DNA of 64,000 nucleotides from Dipetalonema caudispina (GCA_013365325.1 JABVXV010000196.1:1-64000); one strand, 5' to 3'. Positions 15,001-28,727 are shown, numbered from the stretch's first letter. A program made the numbers and translations. Notes: generated from the sequence alone by a model not told the origin.

Positions 15001-15376
15001 ACGTGTAAAAAAATGTAGTAGATGAAATTAGAAGCTCGACCAACTTCGAGAAGTAATAAAAGCGCAGAATCAGATAAACCTGAATAAACTGATAATCCGC
15101 AGAGAAATGAAGTTGGCTATCAAGTCGGATAGGCCAATGTACAGAACACGGAAGAATTTACTTTTACTATTCAATACCATTAATTCGCCAGTCATTCACC
15201 ATTAACGAAAAAATGAAGAAGAAAAAAAAACCGATTTTTCGATCCCATCCAGTAATCCATCGAAGCAAGCTGAAATCATCATCGTATGCTGGTACTAACG
15301 AAAGTTCATCACGTATCGCCTCACGTAGCTGTCCAATCAACGCTCGATCACTTTCGCGAATTTCATTCAAGTTCAT
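12063..15376 (-). CDS. SEC14-like phospholipid-transfer protein (CRAL-TRIO + GOLD domains)
   Basis: Complete eight-exon gene encoding 394 aa. Exons in coding order: 15232-15376, 14699-14833, 14293-14443, 13906-14032, 13429-13685, 12858-12949, 12548-12720, 12063-12167. All junctions are GT-AG and keep one reading phase. Residues about 1-75 form a CRAL-TRIO-N helix bundle (RALIGQLREAIRDEL, then FSLLRWITGWDRKI). Residues about 90-270 are the lipid-binding CRAL-TRIO fold (VVIFDFDEISIDMLWMPA, LFLINTPTFFRMIW, HWGG). Residues about 285-394 are a GOLD beta-sandwich (KLSWWWKIENGDIDFSI, GNYKLVFDNGYSRF). Family members bind phosphatidylinositol, phosphatidylcholine or other hydrophobic ligands and act in the cytosol at membranes. 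The length matches human SEC14L2 and the C. elegans CGR-1/CTG group (about 380-400 aa). The start is supported by a splice acceptor six bases upstream. The exact paralogue is not resolved. Confidence 0.93.
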
Positions 15377-15382
15377 TTAGCC

Positions 15383-15385
15383 CTA
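15383..15385 (-). promoter_or_regulatory. Probable SL trans-splice acceptor of the SEC14-like gene
   Basis: On the minus strand TTTTCTAG ends here and the ATG follows after six bases (GGCTAA). An acceptor this close to the start codon, with no coding exon upstream, fits spliced-leader addition. Confidence 0.65.
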
Positions 15386-16296
15386 GAAAATCAAGAAAAC
15401 TATCTAGAAATCTTACATTAGTTTGCGTAAGAACATTAAAGCAGAAATATTTTTTAGATCAAACAAAATTTTAAATTAGCTGAAAGCAGAAAAGCAGAAA
15501 TGAATAAGTCCATGCGTAATCACTAAGATGGGTTCACGCAAACTAAGTGTAGTGACACAAAGCAAAATAACTGAAAGAACTTACAGCCATAAGGAAGAGT
15601 TAATATATTTCAGTGAGTTCGATCAACATGCCTCTATAAAATTTCGTCATATGCTAAAAAGTATGAAACAAATATTGAAGAGACAAATGAAAAAGTCCGG
15701 ATAAAAATATAAATATGCTTCCTGCGATAACTTTTATCCTATTGATTTTATTCCGATGATTCGCACTCTATCAATTTTATTCCACTGGTTCTCATCCTAT
15801 TTCAGAACTAAAAAATAGCAATGTCCTGTGGAAATTTTGGAAAAAATTTTCAAGAGCTTCCAAAGGATCCGGCAAAATAGAAAGTGTAAATAACTAAGTA
15901 TTTAAGCATTCTTCAAATTAATTTAACTGAAAACAAAAATATTCAAGTCAAAATTAATAGGTAAATAATTCAAACAAATATAATTAAAGAGAACAAAACC
16001 ATTCTATAAACATAAGCAAACAGAGATAAATAAGTAAAGCATTCAGTTCTCATTGAAAAAACACAAAGAGTTCAAATCTAAATTGAGTCAAAAATTATTA
16101 GATTAAAGTTAGAAAGGTGAAGTAAACTAGAGTACTTTAAAAAAAAAAAATCAAATTTTCAAAAAGTTACAGTAATTGTCAAGATAGAGTGAAAAGAGAT
16201 GAAAGACTCTAAGCTTCTCTTTCTCTATTACATCTCCATAATAAAATATGAAAATCCGTAGCGCATATATCTGCCAAGCTATGTGATATTAGCCTA

Positions 16297-16430
16297 AGGC
16301 CTTGTAAACAGCGGAGGCGAAAAGCTGTTTGAGATAGACCATTTAAGCGATGAAAGCCCAAGCTATCTGATGAGCCATTTAAGTAACGACGGCCCGAACT
16401 ATCTAGTTGGCCTTGCAAACGATATATTTT
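16297..16430. repeat. Degenerate 36-bp tandem repeat (12-residue period)
   Basis: Two clear 36-bp units, 16333-16368 and 16369-16404, share CCATTTAAG and CTATCT blocks. Weaker flanking copies lie on both sides. The region is GC-richer than its surroundings and is open on both strands over this span. Minus-strand reading shows 12-residue units of the type DSxGxRxLNG. Plus-strand reading shows HLSDESPSYL and HLSNDGPNYL. No family was recognised. Confidence 0.6.
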
Positions 16431-17303
16431 GCAGTACGGCCAAGGAAGTACATAAATGAGTAACAATGTATTAACATCCTTACCCCTCTCAAATTCACAT
16501 TGTATTTCAATGACACTTTCCACTTAACACTCTCTTGCAAAAATTAACTACAATTTTTCCACCATATCTTCAATCTCTTCCTATCTCTATTACATCCAAG
16601 AATATCACTAATCTGTGCTTCCTCTTCTATACCCAACAACTATTATTCTACTCTCATTCACTATCTCTATTACGGATCCGTACTATTTGTGAATTCCTCC
16701 TTCTTTACACTTAATCATCGACACTTTTTCAAAACGTTTCGATCATTGGAAGTTCCAAATTTAAAATAATAGGGAAGTTTTTTCGAAAATATTTTGAAGA
16801 TTTTTTCGTTTTTTTCTCCTCTTGACAAAGATATCAGAGGGAGAGATTGGAAATTTAAACCTGTGAGATTTGAAATTTATAAAATTGGAGATTTCAAAAA
16901 AATCAAACAAGCAGTTAAGTTTCGATTTAGGAAAATTGCAAAAGTAATTATGTGATCTATCTATCCATGATTGGGAGAATGAAGAAGATTAAATTTCGGA
17001 TTAAAACTTTAGTGAATGTAAGGGAAGGATGGAGTACGAAAAAATTAAGATGGATTAAATTATCGCCAAATTTCCCTTAATTTTAATTAATTCAGTAAAA
17101 TTTAGAATTGCTAAATCTACTTAAACCATCATGTAAAAACTAATTAACAGTTCAATAAAAGTAGAAGAGATGGCAACTTGACAATATAATCTTTTGTAAG
17201 ATAATAGCTGACGGAAAAGAAACACTACATTTTAAAGATATATTTTATTTCATGGGAGAAAACGAATAAAAATAATGAAAGAATAAAGTTTAAAAGGGAC
17301 AAA

Positions 17304-17328
17304 GAAAGAGAGAGAGAGAGAGAGAGAT
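17304..17328. repeat. (GA)n microsatellite
   Basis: About eleven GA units on the plus strand. Confidence 0.93.
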
Positions 17329-19366
17329 ATGAAAAATGAAAATGAATTATATAAATTTTCGTCTTTTTATTATTTTTACCGCATGCGATATAAATGAATC
17401 GAAGAAGCAAAGATGTTTTTTAATTAATATCAAAAACTCAGCGTTTATTTTTTTTCCTCCTGAATTTTTTAAGCTGAAAATATCTCGAAAGAACCAATAT
17501 TTTAATAACTTATTAAATAATTTGCAATCACTAAATCTTTTTTTGTTCCAATGTGAGTAGCCTTTAATTACTTTGCTTAAATGTTTTCAATTATTTCTTT
17601 TTTGTTGTTAAATTTTTAATAATTCAAAGTACATTTCAACATAAAATCGGTTCGAATATCGTTTATGGTCTTTTATTCTGCCAAAAAAGTTTAAAATTTT
17701 AATTATTTTGTTCATTAAAACAGCAATACATTGAAATGTTTGAAGCGATGGAAGTTAGATATGTTGGATTTCGTTATTGCGTGACCAATTGAAGCAGAAA
17801 TGATGAAAAACAAGATTTGAAATGAAATTTATCATTATAATATTTGTGTAGAAAGTGTGATATTTCATGAATAGTGATAAAAAAGATGGACGATGAATGT
17901 AAGACGAATCAGGATTGAAATTTATAAGGAAAGGATTCCGGAAAAGGTATATTTGCCGAACGATAAGGAATGAAGAACATAGTGGAGTAACGAGAAAGTG
18001 AATTATAAGACATTCGTACAATTAGAATTCAGAATGACCTTTTTTTAAGCGTCAATTTACTGAAAAGGTTGTGCCATATAAATAAAAAAAAAAAGTTAAA
18101 TATCAAGTTGGATGGGCGCTGATGTAATTTATTTGTTGGAAAAGACGGTTATTTATGAGTAAATCCGTCAGTTATACTAATAAGATACTTTGCCATTTAT
18201 GTTATCCATTTTGTCTAGTATACAATTGAGATCAAATTTAATTCAAATCATTCTGCAAATAATTTTGTTATTCCTATGAAATCAATAGAATTAATTTCAA
18301 AAAAAAATGTTCAACTGTTAAGAAAAAGCCAAAAGAATAATCATCGGGGAAAATAATTAGCTGCTTAGCAAATGCAACTTCTCTCTATTATTTTTTCTAT
18401 TTAAAAAAAGAAAAAAAAATTTGTAAAATTCATTGGTAATTATAATTTAAATTTGAGGCTCATTACTTAAAGTTCATTATAGAAATAAAACAGCTTGGCT
18501 GAGAGGTTTAGACAATTGTTTAACAAACGGTTCAATGAACCAGAAGGTAAATGTTTATATTTGTGTGAATTCTTGCACCTGCGATAAGTAAGAGCAATTC
18601 CATGACACTAATAATTTTTATATAATTAATTTTCTAAGCAAATACACTGAAATAATAGGTAATGAGAAAACGTTTGTAAAGCCGGAAAATAACTTCATCT
18701 AATAAATAAAATCTAAAAATACATTAATTTTAAATTTTTAACTGCAACTGTAAATCTTTAGCCGCTTTCAGCCTTTTCTTTAAATTCTTTTTAACTGTAG
18801 AAGACTAAGGCGTTTTTGGAAAAAGTTTTTCATTATTTAATCTTATCATTAAGAAGCTTTCAAAGATTTCTATTAAAAAGTTTCCTGCAGTGCTTAGCCA
18901 TACGTGAAATTTCTCTTATATCAAATCCCAAATTCATTTCTAGTAGTTTTCATCAGGTTGAACATTTTCTCTTTTTTTTCCAGATTACTAATTTCAGCAG
19001 CATTATTATTAATAGCTTTATGCGGATTTAAAAAATTAAACAAAGTATTCATCCAAATTGATGCTACATTTTTAACTATGAAGTTTTTTAAAATCAAAGT
19101 AGTACGAATAGGTGAAAGCATTTGCAACGATTATAAATATATTTTTGCTAAACAAAAAGAAAGAAATCATGAAATTTTAATTTTTTTTCTTGAAAATGAA
19201 TGTTTGATCCTCTTTTGGCTGAAATTCAATACTTGATGGAATATTTACTTCAACTTTTTCTTTCTTTTTGCTTTACCCTAACTTTTAAATGCACTTGAGA
19301 AAAAAAGATCTGCTGCCTCAATTATTTAGTCTTTTTAAATTACTACAAAAAATTCTCATTGTAATT

Positions 19367-19372
19367 TTTATT
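19367..19372 (-). terminator. Putative poly(A) signal of the rgs-3-like gene
   Basis: AATAAA on the minus strand, about 210 nt after the stop codon of the RGS gene. Plausible spacing, but weak evidence in AT-rich DNA. Confidence 0.4.
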
Positions 19373-19581
19373 TCCTTAGCCATTAATTAATTGCATACTA
19401 TAAATTTATGGAGGCAATATTTAGATGATGTCATATAAGCAAGTAATTGGACATTTTGATGAGTAATTGGTGAAGTATAAATTACTGTTAACAATGTGTA
19501 ATGCTACTGTTAATTTTAAAGATTTGAACAAATTTCAATCAATTTCTACAATTCTTTCTTATGTATTTCACATTTTCAACT

Positions 19582-22433
19582 TCATTTCAATTTGACCAGT
19601 AAATCGTTATATTCGGCAGATTGCAGAAATCGTACATACGGATCGTTCTTAAGTACTTGTTCGACGTGTTTTACCGCTTCATCGAACAATGTGCTATCCA
19701 CATCTTTTGTTTCGATTCGATTATCAATAACTTGACGTAAACCAAATGGTAGAAATATCTGAATGAAAATATTTGTAACAAATGGTTATTTTAACAATAG
19801 TTTTTTTGTTAACCTTTAACCTATAAAATTATAAAATAAGATATCCTGAATAGTTCAAAACTGATCAAATTAGAAAAAAACGCATGCACTAGGTTTTACT
19901 GGAGAAAATTATATCCGTCATATAAGCTGCTCCTTTATTTAATTATCGAGGTATGAAAACTCTATGACAGCACTTTTTTTCTTAAACGTTTCAACTAATT
20001 TCATAAATGATGAAATTAACGAACTAACGAGATCTTTGCACCATATCTATTTTCTTTTAATGTAATTGTTATTATTGTTCATGCAATTGCTGTTATTATC
20101 GTTATTGTTGTTACTGCTAATTATCAGTAATGATGTTTTGTCATCAGAGAAAAAATAGTACCTTTTGTTTGTATTTTTCTTAGCTATTTCAATTTCAGTG
20201 TTACCGAAAATTTGAATTTAAATGAAAATTAATGATATACTATTGACCTCATTGGTTGTTCCTTCAACCAAATATTGCTTTTGAATATTTCGGCCCATAT
20301 TAAGCATTGCAGTACTTTTATTTTTGGTTTGTTTATACTCAATTACTGCTTCCCAAAAACGTAAATTTTCTTCTGCATGGATATTTCGCAAAAAATGGCG
20401 AAAATGATATCGACCAACCTAAGATTTGAATTTAAATGAAAAATTTTTTCAACAATTGAAATTATTTCTGTATACGATATTTCAAAAATTCAAAATATGT
20501 CAGCAATGCAATTCATTGTTTCCTAATTAAACCTTCGTGAAAAGCTTTTTTGTGCAAGTAGAAATAGAAAATCGAGTCTAATTTTTATTTATCATTTGAA
20601 AAACTTAGTCCAAAAAAGTATATCAGTAAATTTGAATGTGACATAGAGGGATCCGATGAAATAAAGGTAAGTAGGAGAAAAAGGAAAAGATTGGATATCT
20701 CATAAGCAAATTACATTTGTTGGATAGAATATAAAATGGATAGATTAGAAAAAGGAAGGAAAAAATTATGGCCTGATTTCCAACAAGCGCTTCAAAACTA
20801 GTAGTCCATTTATCAGCGTATGCTCGTGGCATAACTTTTTCCAAGAAGTTTATGTAAACATCCGATCGCTTAAATCTTGGAAACTGATCATTCTCCAAAA
20901 GTCTATTTACTTCCTTTACGGCAAGCAGAAATGCTGCCGGATCTGGATCATCTTTTGCCGCAGTTTCTTTAATTTTCTGTAAATTTTCATTACTTTTCAA
21001 TAATTTTCATTTTACGCTATGAACAACACAAACGATACATTAAGTTTCTAAATTTTATCCCTATAGATTTCTTTCTCAGAAGATTTCGTAAACAGATAAG
21101 TGAAAGGAAGCCTAACAATATCTTCTAGGCTTTAGTCTTATGATTCTATGATTATAATGCATTTCTGCGATATTTCCAAGTGAAAATGTCGGTTTTTGCT
21201 AGAAGAAAAATTAGATATGCAAGAAACATGGACATTTCTCTATTCCAACAACAAATCGAAATGCAAATAATACTATTAAAACTTATTAAACTAGCAATTA
21301 TTTCCAATAATATTGTACCTGTAAAGCTACACTACTCAGATTGACGTACGGAGAATACTTTTCAAAAAATTCTTGAATATATTGTTTTTTATCGGCTGAT
21401 GAAGTCATATTTTTGAATTTCTCATACGATTCAATGAATGACAAATTTTCTTCCGCTAATGCGTCATGCAGGAAAACACGAAACAATTGACGACCTGTAA
21501 ATTTGCTGCCTAATTTAATGAAATTCATCAAATTTAAAAATTCACAGAAATAGCATGCATTAGTTGATTTGTAAAGAGCTCAATTTTTCCTTTTTTTTTT
21601 GACAATATGTAATTTATTTGATATTACTTGGAAATAAATTATTACTTCCATTTATAAAATTCGCTAACCTTTTTGATCTTTCAACACATTACTTAACGAT
21701 TCACTAGCCCAGGATGCAGCCCTAGGATAATCAATGCCATCGGTACTCGGTAATTCAGGAGCATGACGATCCACTTTCAAATTAAGATCAAATATTGATG
21801 TTGCCTATATTATGGCATGTCATTTGTCAGTACCAAAGTTATATTTAACCAATTTAATAAGAAGTATCAATTTTATATCAGAGAATTTCAAATTTAGAAT
21901 CATATTGTTGCGCTAGCAATAATATCGATGCATTCGACAAAATCATTTATTTACTTTTTTCTGAATGCAAATATTTTAGCTCTTATTTTCTGTCCCATTA
22001 TTAGTCTAACCCACTCACTATTAATTAAAAAATATATTATTAATTTGACAAGTACGTGAGTAATTTGTTCAATTACTTTTAAATAGCTGTTATCTTGTGA
22101 TTTCTCCACTTCTCTTAGTTAAATAAATAATTGTTCAGCAAAATATATGACAAAAATATTGCATAAATCAAAAATACCATATTCTTAGAAATTGATTTCC
22201 GTTGCGCAGATGTCTTTTTTACTTCTCGATCGGATTTTTTCACCGTTGATTTATTAATTTCTGTTTTCGATTCCTGCTTTAATATTTTTGAATTTTCGAT
22301 CAACTTTGGTTGTGTTTCTTCTTGCTTCTCCTCGCGTTGTTCAATGATAGCAACTTTGTTGATTGCAATGGATTGCTTTTTTGATAAAACGTCTGACAAG
22401 ATATTCTCTTGCTCTGATAATGCAATACTGCTG
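19582..22433 (-). CDS. rgs-3: Double-RGS-domain regulator of G-protein signalling (RGS-3-like), 5' end not found
   Basis: Six exons: 22178-22433, 21669-21804, 21319-21494, 20773-20976, 20248-20418, 19582-19758 (stop 19582-19584). About 373 residues are visible. The first (about 85 residues) is a Lys/Glu/Ser-rich, probably disordered stretch. Two RGS boxes follow. Box one runs from ASWASESLSNVLKDQKGRQL through FRVFLHDALAEENLSFIESY to PRFKRSDVYINFLEKV. Box two runs from TTSFEALVGNQ through RYHFRHFLRNIHAEENLRFW to YVRFLQSAEYNDLL. The EENLxF(I/W) core is present in both. RGS domains accelerate GTP hydrolysis by G-alpha subunits. C. elegans RGS-3, which tunes sensory signalling, is to my recollection the two-RGS-domain member and has a similar length. 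Exon one starts at a strong acceptor, TTTTGCAG, mid-codon, so at least one upstream exon with the true ATG is missing. Intron four needs a GC donor (see findings). Confidence 0.88.
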
Positions 22434-25400
22434 CTGCAAAACGTAGGAAAGAAAAACGAAGAAATATTAAATTTCATAAATGTTGTATTCAGAATTTTCA
22501 TCATTTTTAGGGAAGGTTAATGAAAAACAGAATTATTAATAATGAAAATAATGGTTAATGGACCGAGGAATGAATTAAAAAATCAAAAGCCTATTTCAAT
22601 TTTCTTTTTTAAACATAAGACGCATTAAGAGATATAAGTTTTCTAAGCCAAAATATGCAATCAAAAGAAATCAAGAAGTACAAGCAAATATAAACAATAT
22701 TTCTTTGTATATCTATAAAGCATTTAAATCATTCCATCAGTAATTCAGTTGATAAATACAACTTACAACATAATAATTCATGAATATTTGGAAAACGAAC
22801 TCAGATTCACATTTATTAAAAATTAGAAGCTTAAGATCAAAGATTACTAATTGAAGTTTTTGCTTAAAATTGTCATACGAAATGGAAAAAACTGAACTAT
22901 GATGTATCAATGTTATATGTATGTGCTATGCTTGCAATGAAGAATTGAATTTATATGGACAGATGCTAATGAAAATTAAACGAATCGGACAGATTGCTTA
23001 TCTTAAACGAAGTTTGAACTGCACACATAACTATGATTTCAAATCGACGGTAACCTAAGCAACAAGGTATTCATCTATTTTTCTCTAGAACAATAATTAA
23101 ATGAAGGTATTGAATGCCGATGCATAGATAATTGCCGTCTCGTAAAACAAAAGCCAGAACCTAAACACATTTTTTATTGATTATGAAAAAAAGAAGTTAA
23201 TTAACTCTTCGTTATTTAGAAACGTCTAATTTCATGATTGTCAACAAAATTCGTTTGGAATGCATTCTAATGGTTTGTGGATATAAATTTCATTGTGAAT
23301 ATTTCTGAAATCGTTTTAAAAAAGCGATAGTTAGTTGATTAAATATCTTCAAAACTGAATATAACAACTGATGCAAGATTTCATTCAACAAAAACAAATT
23401 TTGCTCAACTTTTGAAGTCCCAACGCACTTCATTGCGATATTTTTCAAATATGATAGCTTTGCCAGGATTCAGAAAGCTTCAGACAACCATCTATTCTTT
23501 TAAATTGTTTAAGATGTTGAAAATGACCATGAAATTATTGGTATTGAATTTATTGGTCAATTTGACATTTGCATGTAAATGGATCAGCTTTGACGATTGC
23601 TTCTAATTGGTCAATGTCGACGTCTGATGACCAATACAACGCTTTTTATTTTCAAGGCACTCCTCTTCTTGAAATTCTCAAATTATCTTTGTATGATGCG
23701 TTTGTTAGTGATTCTTGATCCATCCAAATATATTACTGACGTAATCAATGTACTCTGATACTTTTTCACTCATTTTGAATTCATAAATTAAGGCCATTCG
23801 GATTTACATTATTTGTCTAATGTCATTTTTCTTCGTTTAAAATAAATACAAAATAAACGGCGAACACAGTAATCAGTTGACTGGAAAAGAAGAAAACGAA
23901 AACATAAACTAAGGAATAACATTAAAATAATTCAAATATATATTTTTTAATACAAAATAATTTATTTGAAAGTTTTTTTAGCAATAGGAAAGGGAAATAG
24001 ATTATACCGATACAAAAATTCCAATCATTATTGCGATAACTCTATAGAATACTTCATTAACTTTATAAAGATTTCCAAAAAATGCTAAATAAAAAGGAAA
24101 TGAAAATTTATAGGAAATACGAAAATGGAAATTTGTAGGAAATGTGCGCAATATTTTATTGCGTCACAAAATTTTACAGGAAGTATAAATTATTAATTTT
24201 TATCCGTTTGACTTAATTTTCAATCATTTATTCATTTCAGTGCTTTCATACTTTATCACTATTTATATATACTGATTTTTTTGATCAAAATTTTAGTATG
24301 ATATCGCAATTACCCTATTCCTATTTTTGTCTTTTTCGGTATTCACGTCAAACATAAATATTAACATTTACAAACTACTATCACATATCTGTATAATCTT
24401 TTAAGGAAGCTAACTGATTTAGTTCAATTTGTACTTAAATTAAATAATTTAGTCTAACCTGAACATAAATTAAATAATTTAGTTCGACCTAAACTTAAAT
24501 TACTAACTTTATATACGGTAACAACCAAATGTCTTTATAACTTTGATCATTTACCGTTCCTCCTAGGCTTATAGATTAAATTTTCTATTTTTGATTAAAA
24601 AAAAAATCTTTCTCTTTTCCAATCCATTCGAATCGACAATAGGAGCAAGTTCATTTTAATGTTAAACAAAAGAGTAGATGGAAAAAAGAAAAGAATTGAG
24701 AGCACCAAACCTTTCAATACTTAATTCTCCCTTGAAACTTCGCCACATATGCTACCCTTTTAGGGTATTTGCTGTGACAGCGTAACTTCTGATTCCTCTC
24801 TTTCAACTATAATATCACAGATAGATGTTGAATTCTAAAAATTTAAATTTTATCCAATTTATAGCATCAACAATAATTAAACCTCTTTATATAAGTAATC
24901 TATCATCGGTAAAACATGCAATAGCATAATCGAATATTTCGTCTTATTCTTTTAATTGTATTTTATCATACAATTATTCATCAATTAGTACAATCCTTTC
25001 TACAATACAAATTCAAACTTAATTCTTTTCTAATCAAATTTAATTGTAATTAGTTTTAATGTTAGCAGTACAATTCATAATTCATTACTGTAGCAAATAA
25101 ATATTTGAAAATTACCAATTTATTTCTGGGAAACTAATAAAAGCAGAAAAAAAGAAAAAGGTACTGTTTGATAGGTAATTCAATGAAGTAAGGTAAAGGA
25201 GGAGTTTGGATATACTCAACTCCTAATGATTTCACATAGAACTTATTGAAAAAGGTAAATTAGCTGCTAATATACATCTCTCTATCTAGACCATAGACAA
25301 ATAAAGACAGATGTATGCATTCTACCTTTCGTTTTATCTTAGTTGCTAGCGGATACGAACAAATTGAATGAATCTAATAATATTTGCAAGATACATATTC

Positions 25401-28400
25401 ATTTCACAGGCGATTTAATGTCGTCATCTTTCATCGAAAATCATTTTTTTTTTTTTAAATTTCAACTTTTCAATGTTTTGATAGTAAAAAAAAATTTACG
25501 AAATTATTACATTAAATATTATTTGATCATATGAATATAATTATTGTACATAAATATGGAAACATACATAAATGTACATACACACAGACACCCACATACA
25601 TATCATATAAAGAATGAAGTGATAAAATGAAAAAATGTAATTTAATAACAGTAAATAAAAAATCTGTTGATGAGTGAATTGGAAAACACATCCAATAATA
25701 ACATTTTCAAATTAAGTTCTCGATTTAGATTTGTACAATGTGTAATTAATATGAGAAATTGTATGAGGAATCATTAAATTCAAGCCATTTTAAATTGTTA
25801 ACAATTTAACAATAATGGATTTACATCACACAACTTATACCATAGCTATAAACAATTCTTCTAGCAAATTTTGGCATGTTATTTAAGGCACAATTGTGAC
25901 AAAAATAATATTAAACAGTCATTTAATTCCAATTATTCCACTATTCATGCCTTCAGCAGCTAAAATTAAAATGATTTCAAAAAAAAAATTGCATTAATTT
26001 AGCAATCGGCAATAGGATTGATGAAGGATCGATAATACTTTTCAGTAGTTCAGTTAATTAACTGGCACTCACCAATATGTTTCAGAATAGGAATACAATT
26101 ATATGTTAATTAGACTATGTGACAAATAATTTTCAAAGTTCAAATGACCAATAACCAACTTATTAGAGTCATCGTTCATTCAATAAATTATGATTACAAC
26201 TGATAATAACGACATATCGTCATCGTCATAATTTCTGATAACAATTCAATGAATGTTTAAATTAAGATGCATTATTCATGATTGGCGGTGATAATAATAA
26301 GCAGATAAGAAAACACACTAATGATAATAATTTCTTATCACTTCCTATGCTAAATTCGATTCATTTTTGCTACTTATGTTTTTCATTAGATTTTAATACT
26401 ATCATATGGGAAACAAACCAAATCATCCGATGACTTCCTTATTTGTTAACTGAAATGACGATTACAAAATGATATACATTAGGAAATAATTCAATCGAAA
26501 TCTATAATCGAAATACTAAAAAATAAATTGTTTAAGCCTTACTGAGCGAAATTATTGCAGATTATCATCATTATTATAATAAAAATTTGCTTAATGAAAT
26601 GATCAACATCGTAATAACAGCCGTAACAATGAAAGACGAATGTGATTCTGTTTCAAATTTGTGTATTGCTCAATGGATTGTATTTGTTTTCTGCATACAA
26701 AGTTGCAGTTTAAACTAATGAAATTAAACAAAATTAATAAATACAATGAATGCATGTGCTATAGATTTTTTTCCTCTAATCTTCTTACTATATCTGCTGA
26801 AATTTTGAGAAAGTTTAAAGTATCGTATTTGAATTCAGTCTTAGATATGTTCATAATTCAATATTTTCTCTCGCCATATATCAAAAACTAAATAAGAAAA
26901 TTATCCTGAAATCAAATAATCCTTCCTTAGTGCTGTTGTTGCTCAATAAGCACAGTTTCGCTGCAATGGCATGAAAAGGGTTGAGAACAAAATGCCTAAA
27001 AAAGAAAATTTCAAATTGCTATTTTAACAAATATTATTGTTTATTTCACTGATTCTTGAAAAAGTCTACTTAATGTTTAACAAAATGACATGGTCATTGT
27101 AAAATTAATCGTAAAATAAATTTTTATCTGACAAATAACATCAGCGAACCACAACTATGATTGATCAAAAGTTGATTGCAATTGTAGTTGAAGTATCAAT
27201 TCTACAAGTTTACTCTTGTCTGACTCATTCTTTATAGGCAAAACTATTGTCAGTATTAACTTCTTTTATCGGGATATATGCTACCGATTTTCATGGTGAT
27301 GGATCCAGTCTTTATGTTAGATGTGTCCGGTTTTATTGCTTTATGTACTGGTAAAAATTCTGCATGTACATTCATGATTATAAATACAAATAAATAAATG
27401 TGTTAATTCAAACTATTTTTATCCATTAATTCGCATTCTAAACTTGTCATTATTTGTTAACGCTGCATTTCTCTCATAAATAAAAAGTTACTGTTTGCTC
27501 TAACTTCTCATTTAATTCAAATTTCATGCTATTTTATAATTTCATCATCAAATAAGAAAAAATCAACTGTTTTCCAAAGCGAATTCCGAAATGCACACAT
27601 GTGCTTGCAAAATTTCTAAATGGCCTAAAAAGTTTAGAAAGAAAAAATTCGAAAGGCCTAATATTAAATTTTTATTGTATATTTTCATCGATTATATTTT
27701 AAAAAAGTGTGAAAATTCTCATGTATGTAAGTAATAGGAATAGGAATGTAAAATGAAGAACCTTTTATGATCAATAAATAATTAGTTAATTCGGAAAGGA
27801 ATGTTTAGAAATGCTTGGCATAAAATTAGAATGAAATGTTCCATAACAATGTTCCGTAGTCGATTGTTTTTACTTCACAATAATTCAATAAGAAATATCA
27901 TCACATTTCTGATATTTTTGCTGTGTGCTATTGGAATTAATGCAAGTTATCAAGTATTTTCAAGAAAAAAATAAGTGAAAAACAGCAAATTTCTAACGAA
28001 TGCAATTTTCTACTGATAGCGTATCACATACGGTCGAGTACTGGAATCCATGCTTTGTCAATAAAATGACGAGAAAAGTTGAAATCTAAGATAAATACCT
28101 TGCAAAAACGATATAGACGAAAGAGAAAAGGCATTCTTCAATTCAATAAAGAATAAGGCATGATCATGTGATATGATATAATCATAACTGTCATTGAGTG
28201 GAAAATTTTCTGAAGAAGTAATACGAAAAAGTACAGCATAAGGAGTCGATAGTAGTACTGAGAAAATTTTTATTAATGTTAGAATCATCTGTACCATAGA
28301 TTTCAGGATGATATAGCAGAATTATATAATAATATTTATCAGATCGTGATATTAAACTAATTTTAGCATTACAATTATAATGCTATCTTTTCGTTATGAA

Positions 28401-28727
28401 ATTCCAACGAAGAATAATCATTTTCAGAAGCAGTCGAAAAATTCAGATAATATAGGTTGACGAATCCTTATAAAAGATTAAAAAAAGCAAACATAGTTTG
28501 GTACCAAAAATTTGTTGTTGCATTTAGTTTTAACTGCTAAGCTAAATTGCAAAAAACTGAGGTTAGAAAAAGGAATTTAATTCAAATTAATTCATTTTCT
28601 AGTACGATAAATTGGTATAAAAATGGAGTCAAATTATATATTTTGTTACTACTTCAAATTTTCCAATTGTTTATACATATCTTTTATATTGTACAGCAAA
28701 GAGTAACAATGACGAGGCAGTAAATCC
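22434..28727. other. Gene-poor region upstream of the rgs-3-like gene
   Basis: About 6.3 kb in which I cannot support a gene. The missing 5' exon and promoter of the rgs-3-like gene should lie in its low-coordinate part. It contains a perfectly periodic 30-bp triplicate at 24.4 kb. The ORFs at 23.4, 25.3, 26.7 and 28.1 kb are short, AT-driven and lack recognisable domains. Confidence 0.5.
24421..24510. repeat. Three tandem 30-bp repeats
   Basis: Three consecutive 30-base units (24421-24450, 24451-24480, 24481-24510), each beginning AGT and sharing AAATTAAATAATTT or a close variant at the 3' half. The period is exact and the sequence is diverged. Confidence 0.85.

Larger units (their letters stand above)
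15386..19366. other. Intergenic region between the SEC14-like and rgs-3-like genes
   Basis: Four kilobases of AT-rich sequence without an assignable gene. It holds a degenerate 36-bp repeat with an open frame at 16.3-16.4 kb, a C/T-rich stretch at about 16,500-16,740 in which CTATCTCTATTAC occurs twice, and a (GA)n tract at 17.3 kb. ORFs at 17.8-18.0 and 18.8-19.2 kb are AT-driven and resemble no family. The SEC14-like promoter should lie in its low-coordinate part. Confidence 0.5.

Noticed and set aside
18816..19236. Overlapping ORFs of 71 and 110 residues downstream of the rgs-3-like gene.
   Set aside because: Composition is AT-driven and the two frames overlap. Neither resembles a known family nor continues through splice sites.
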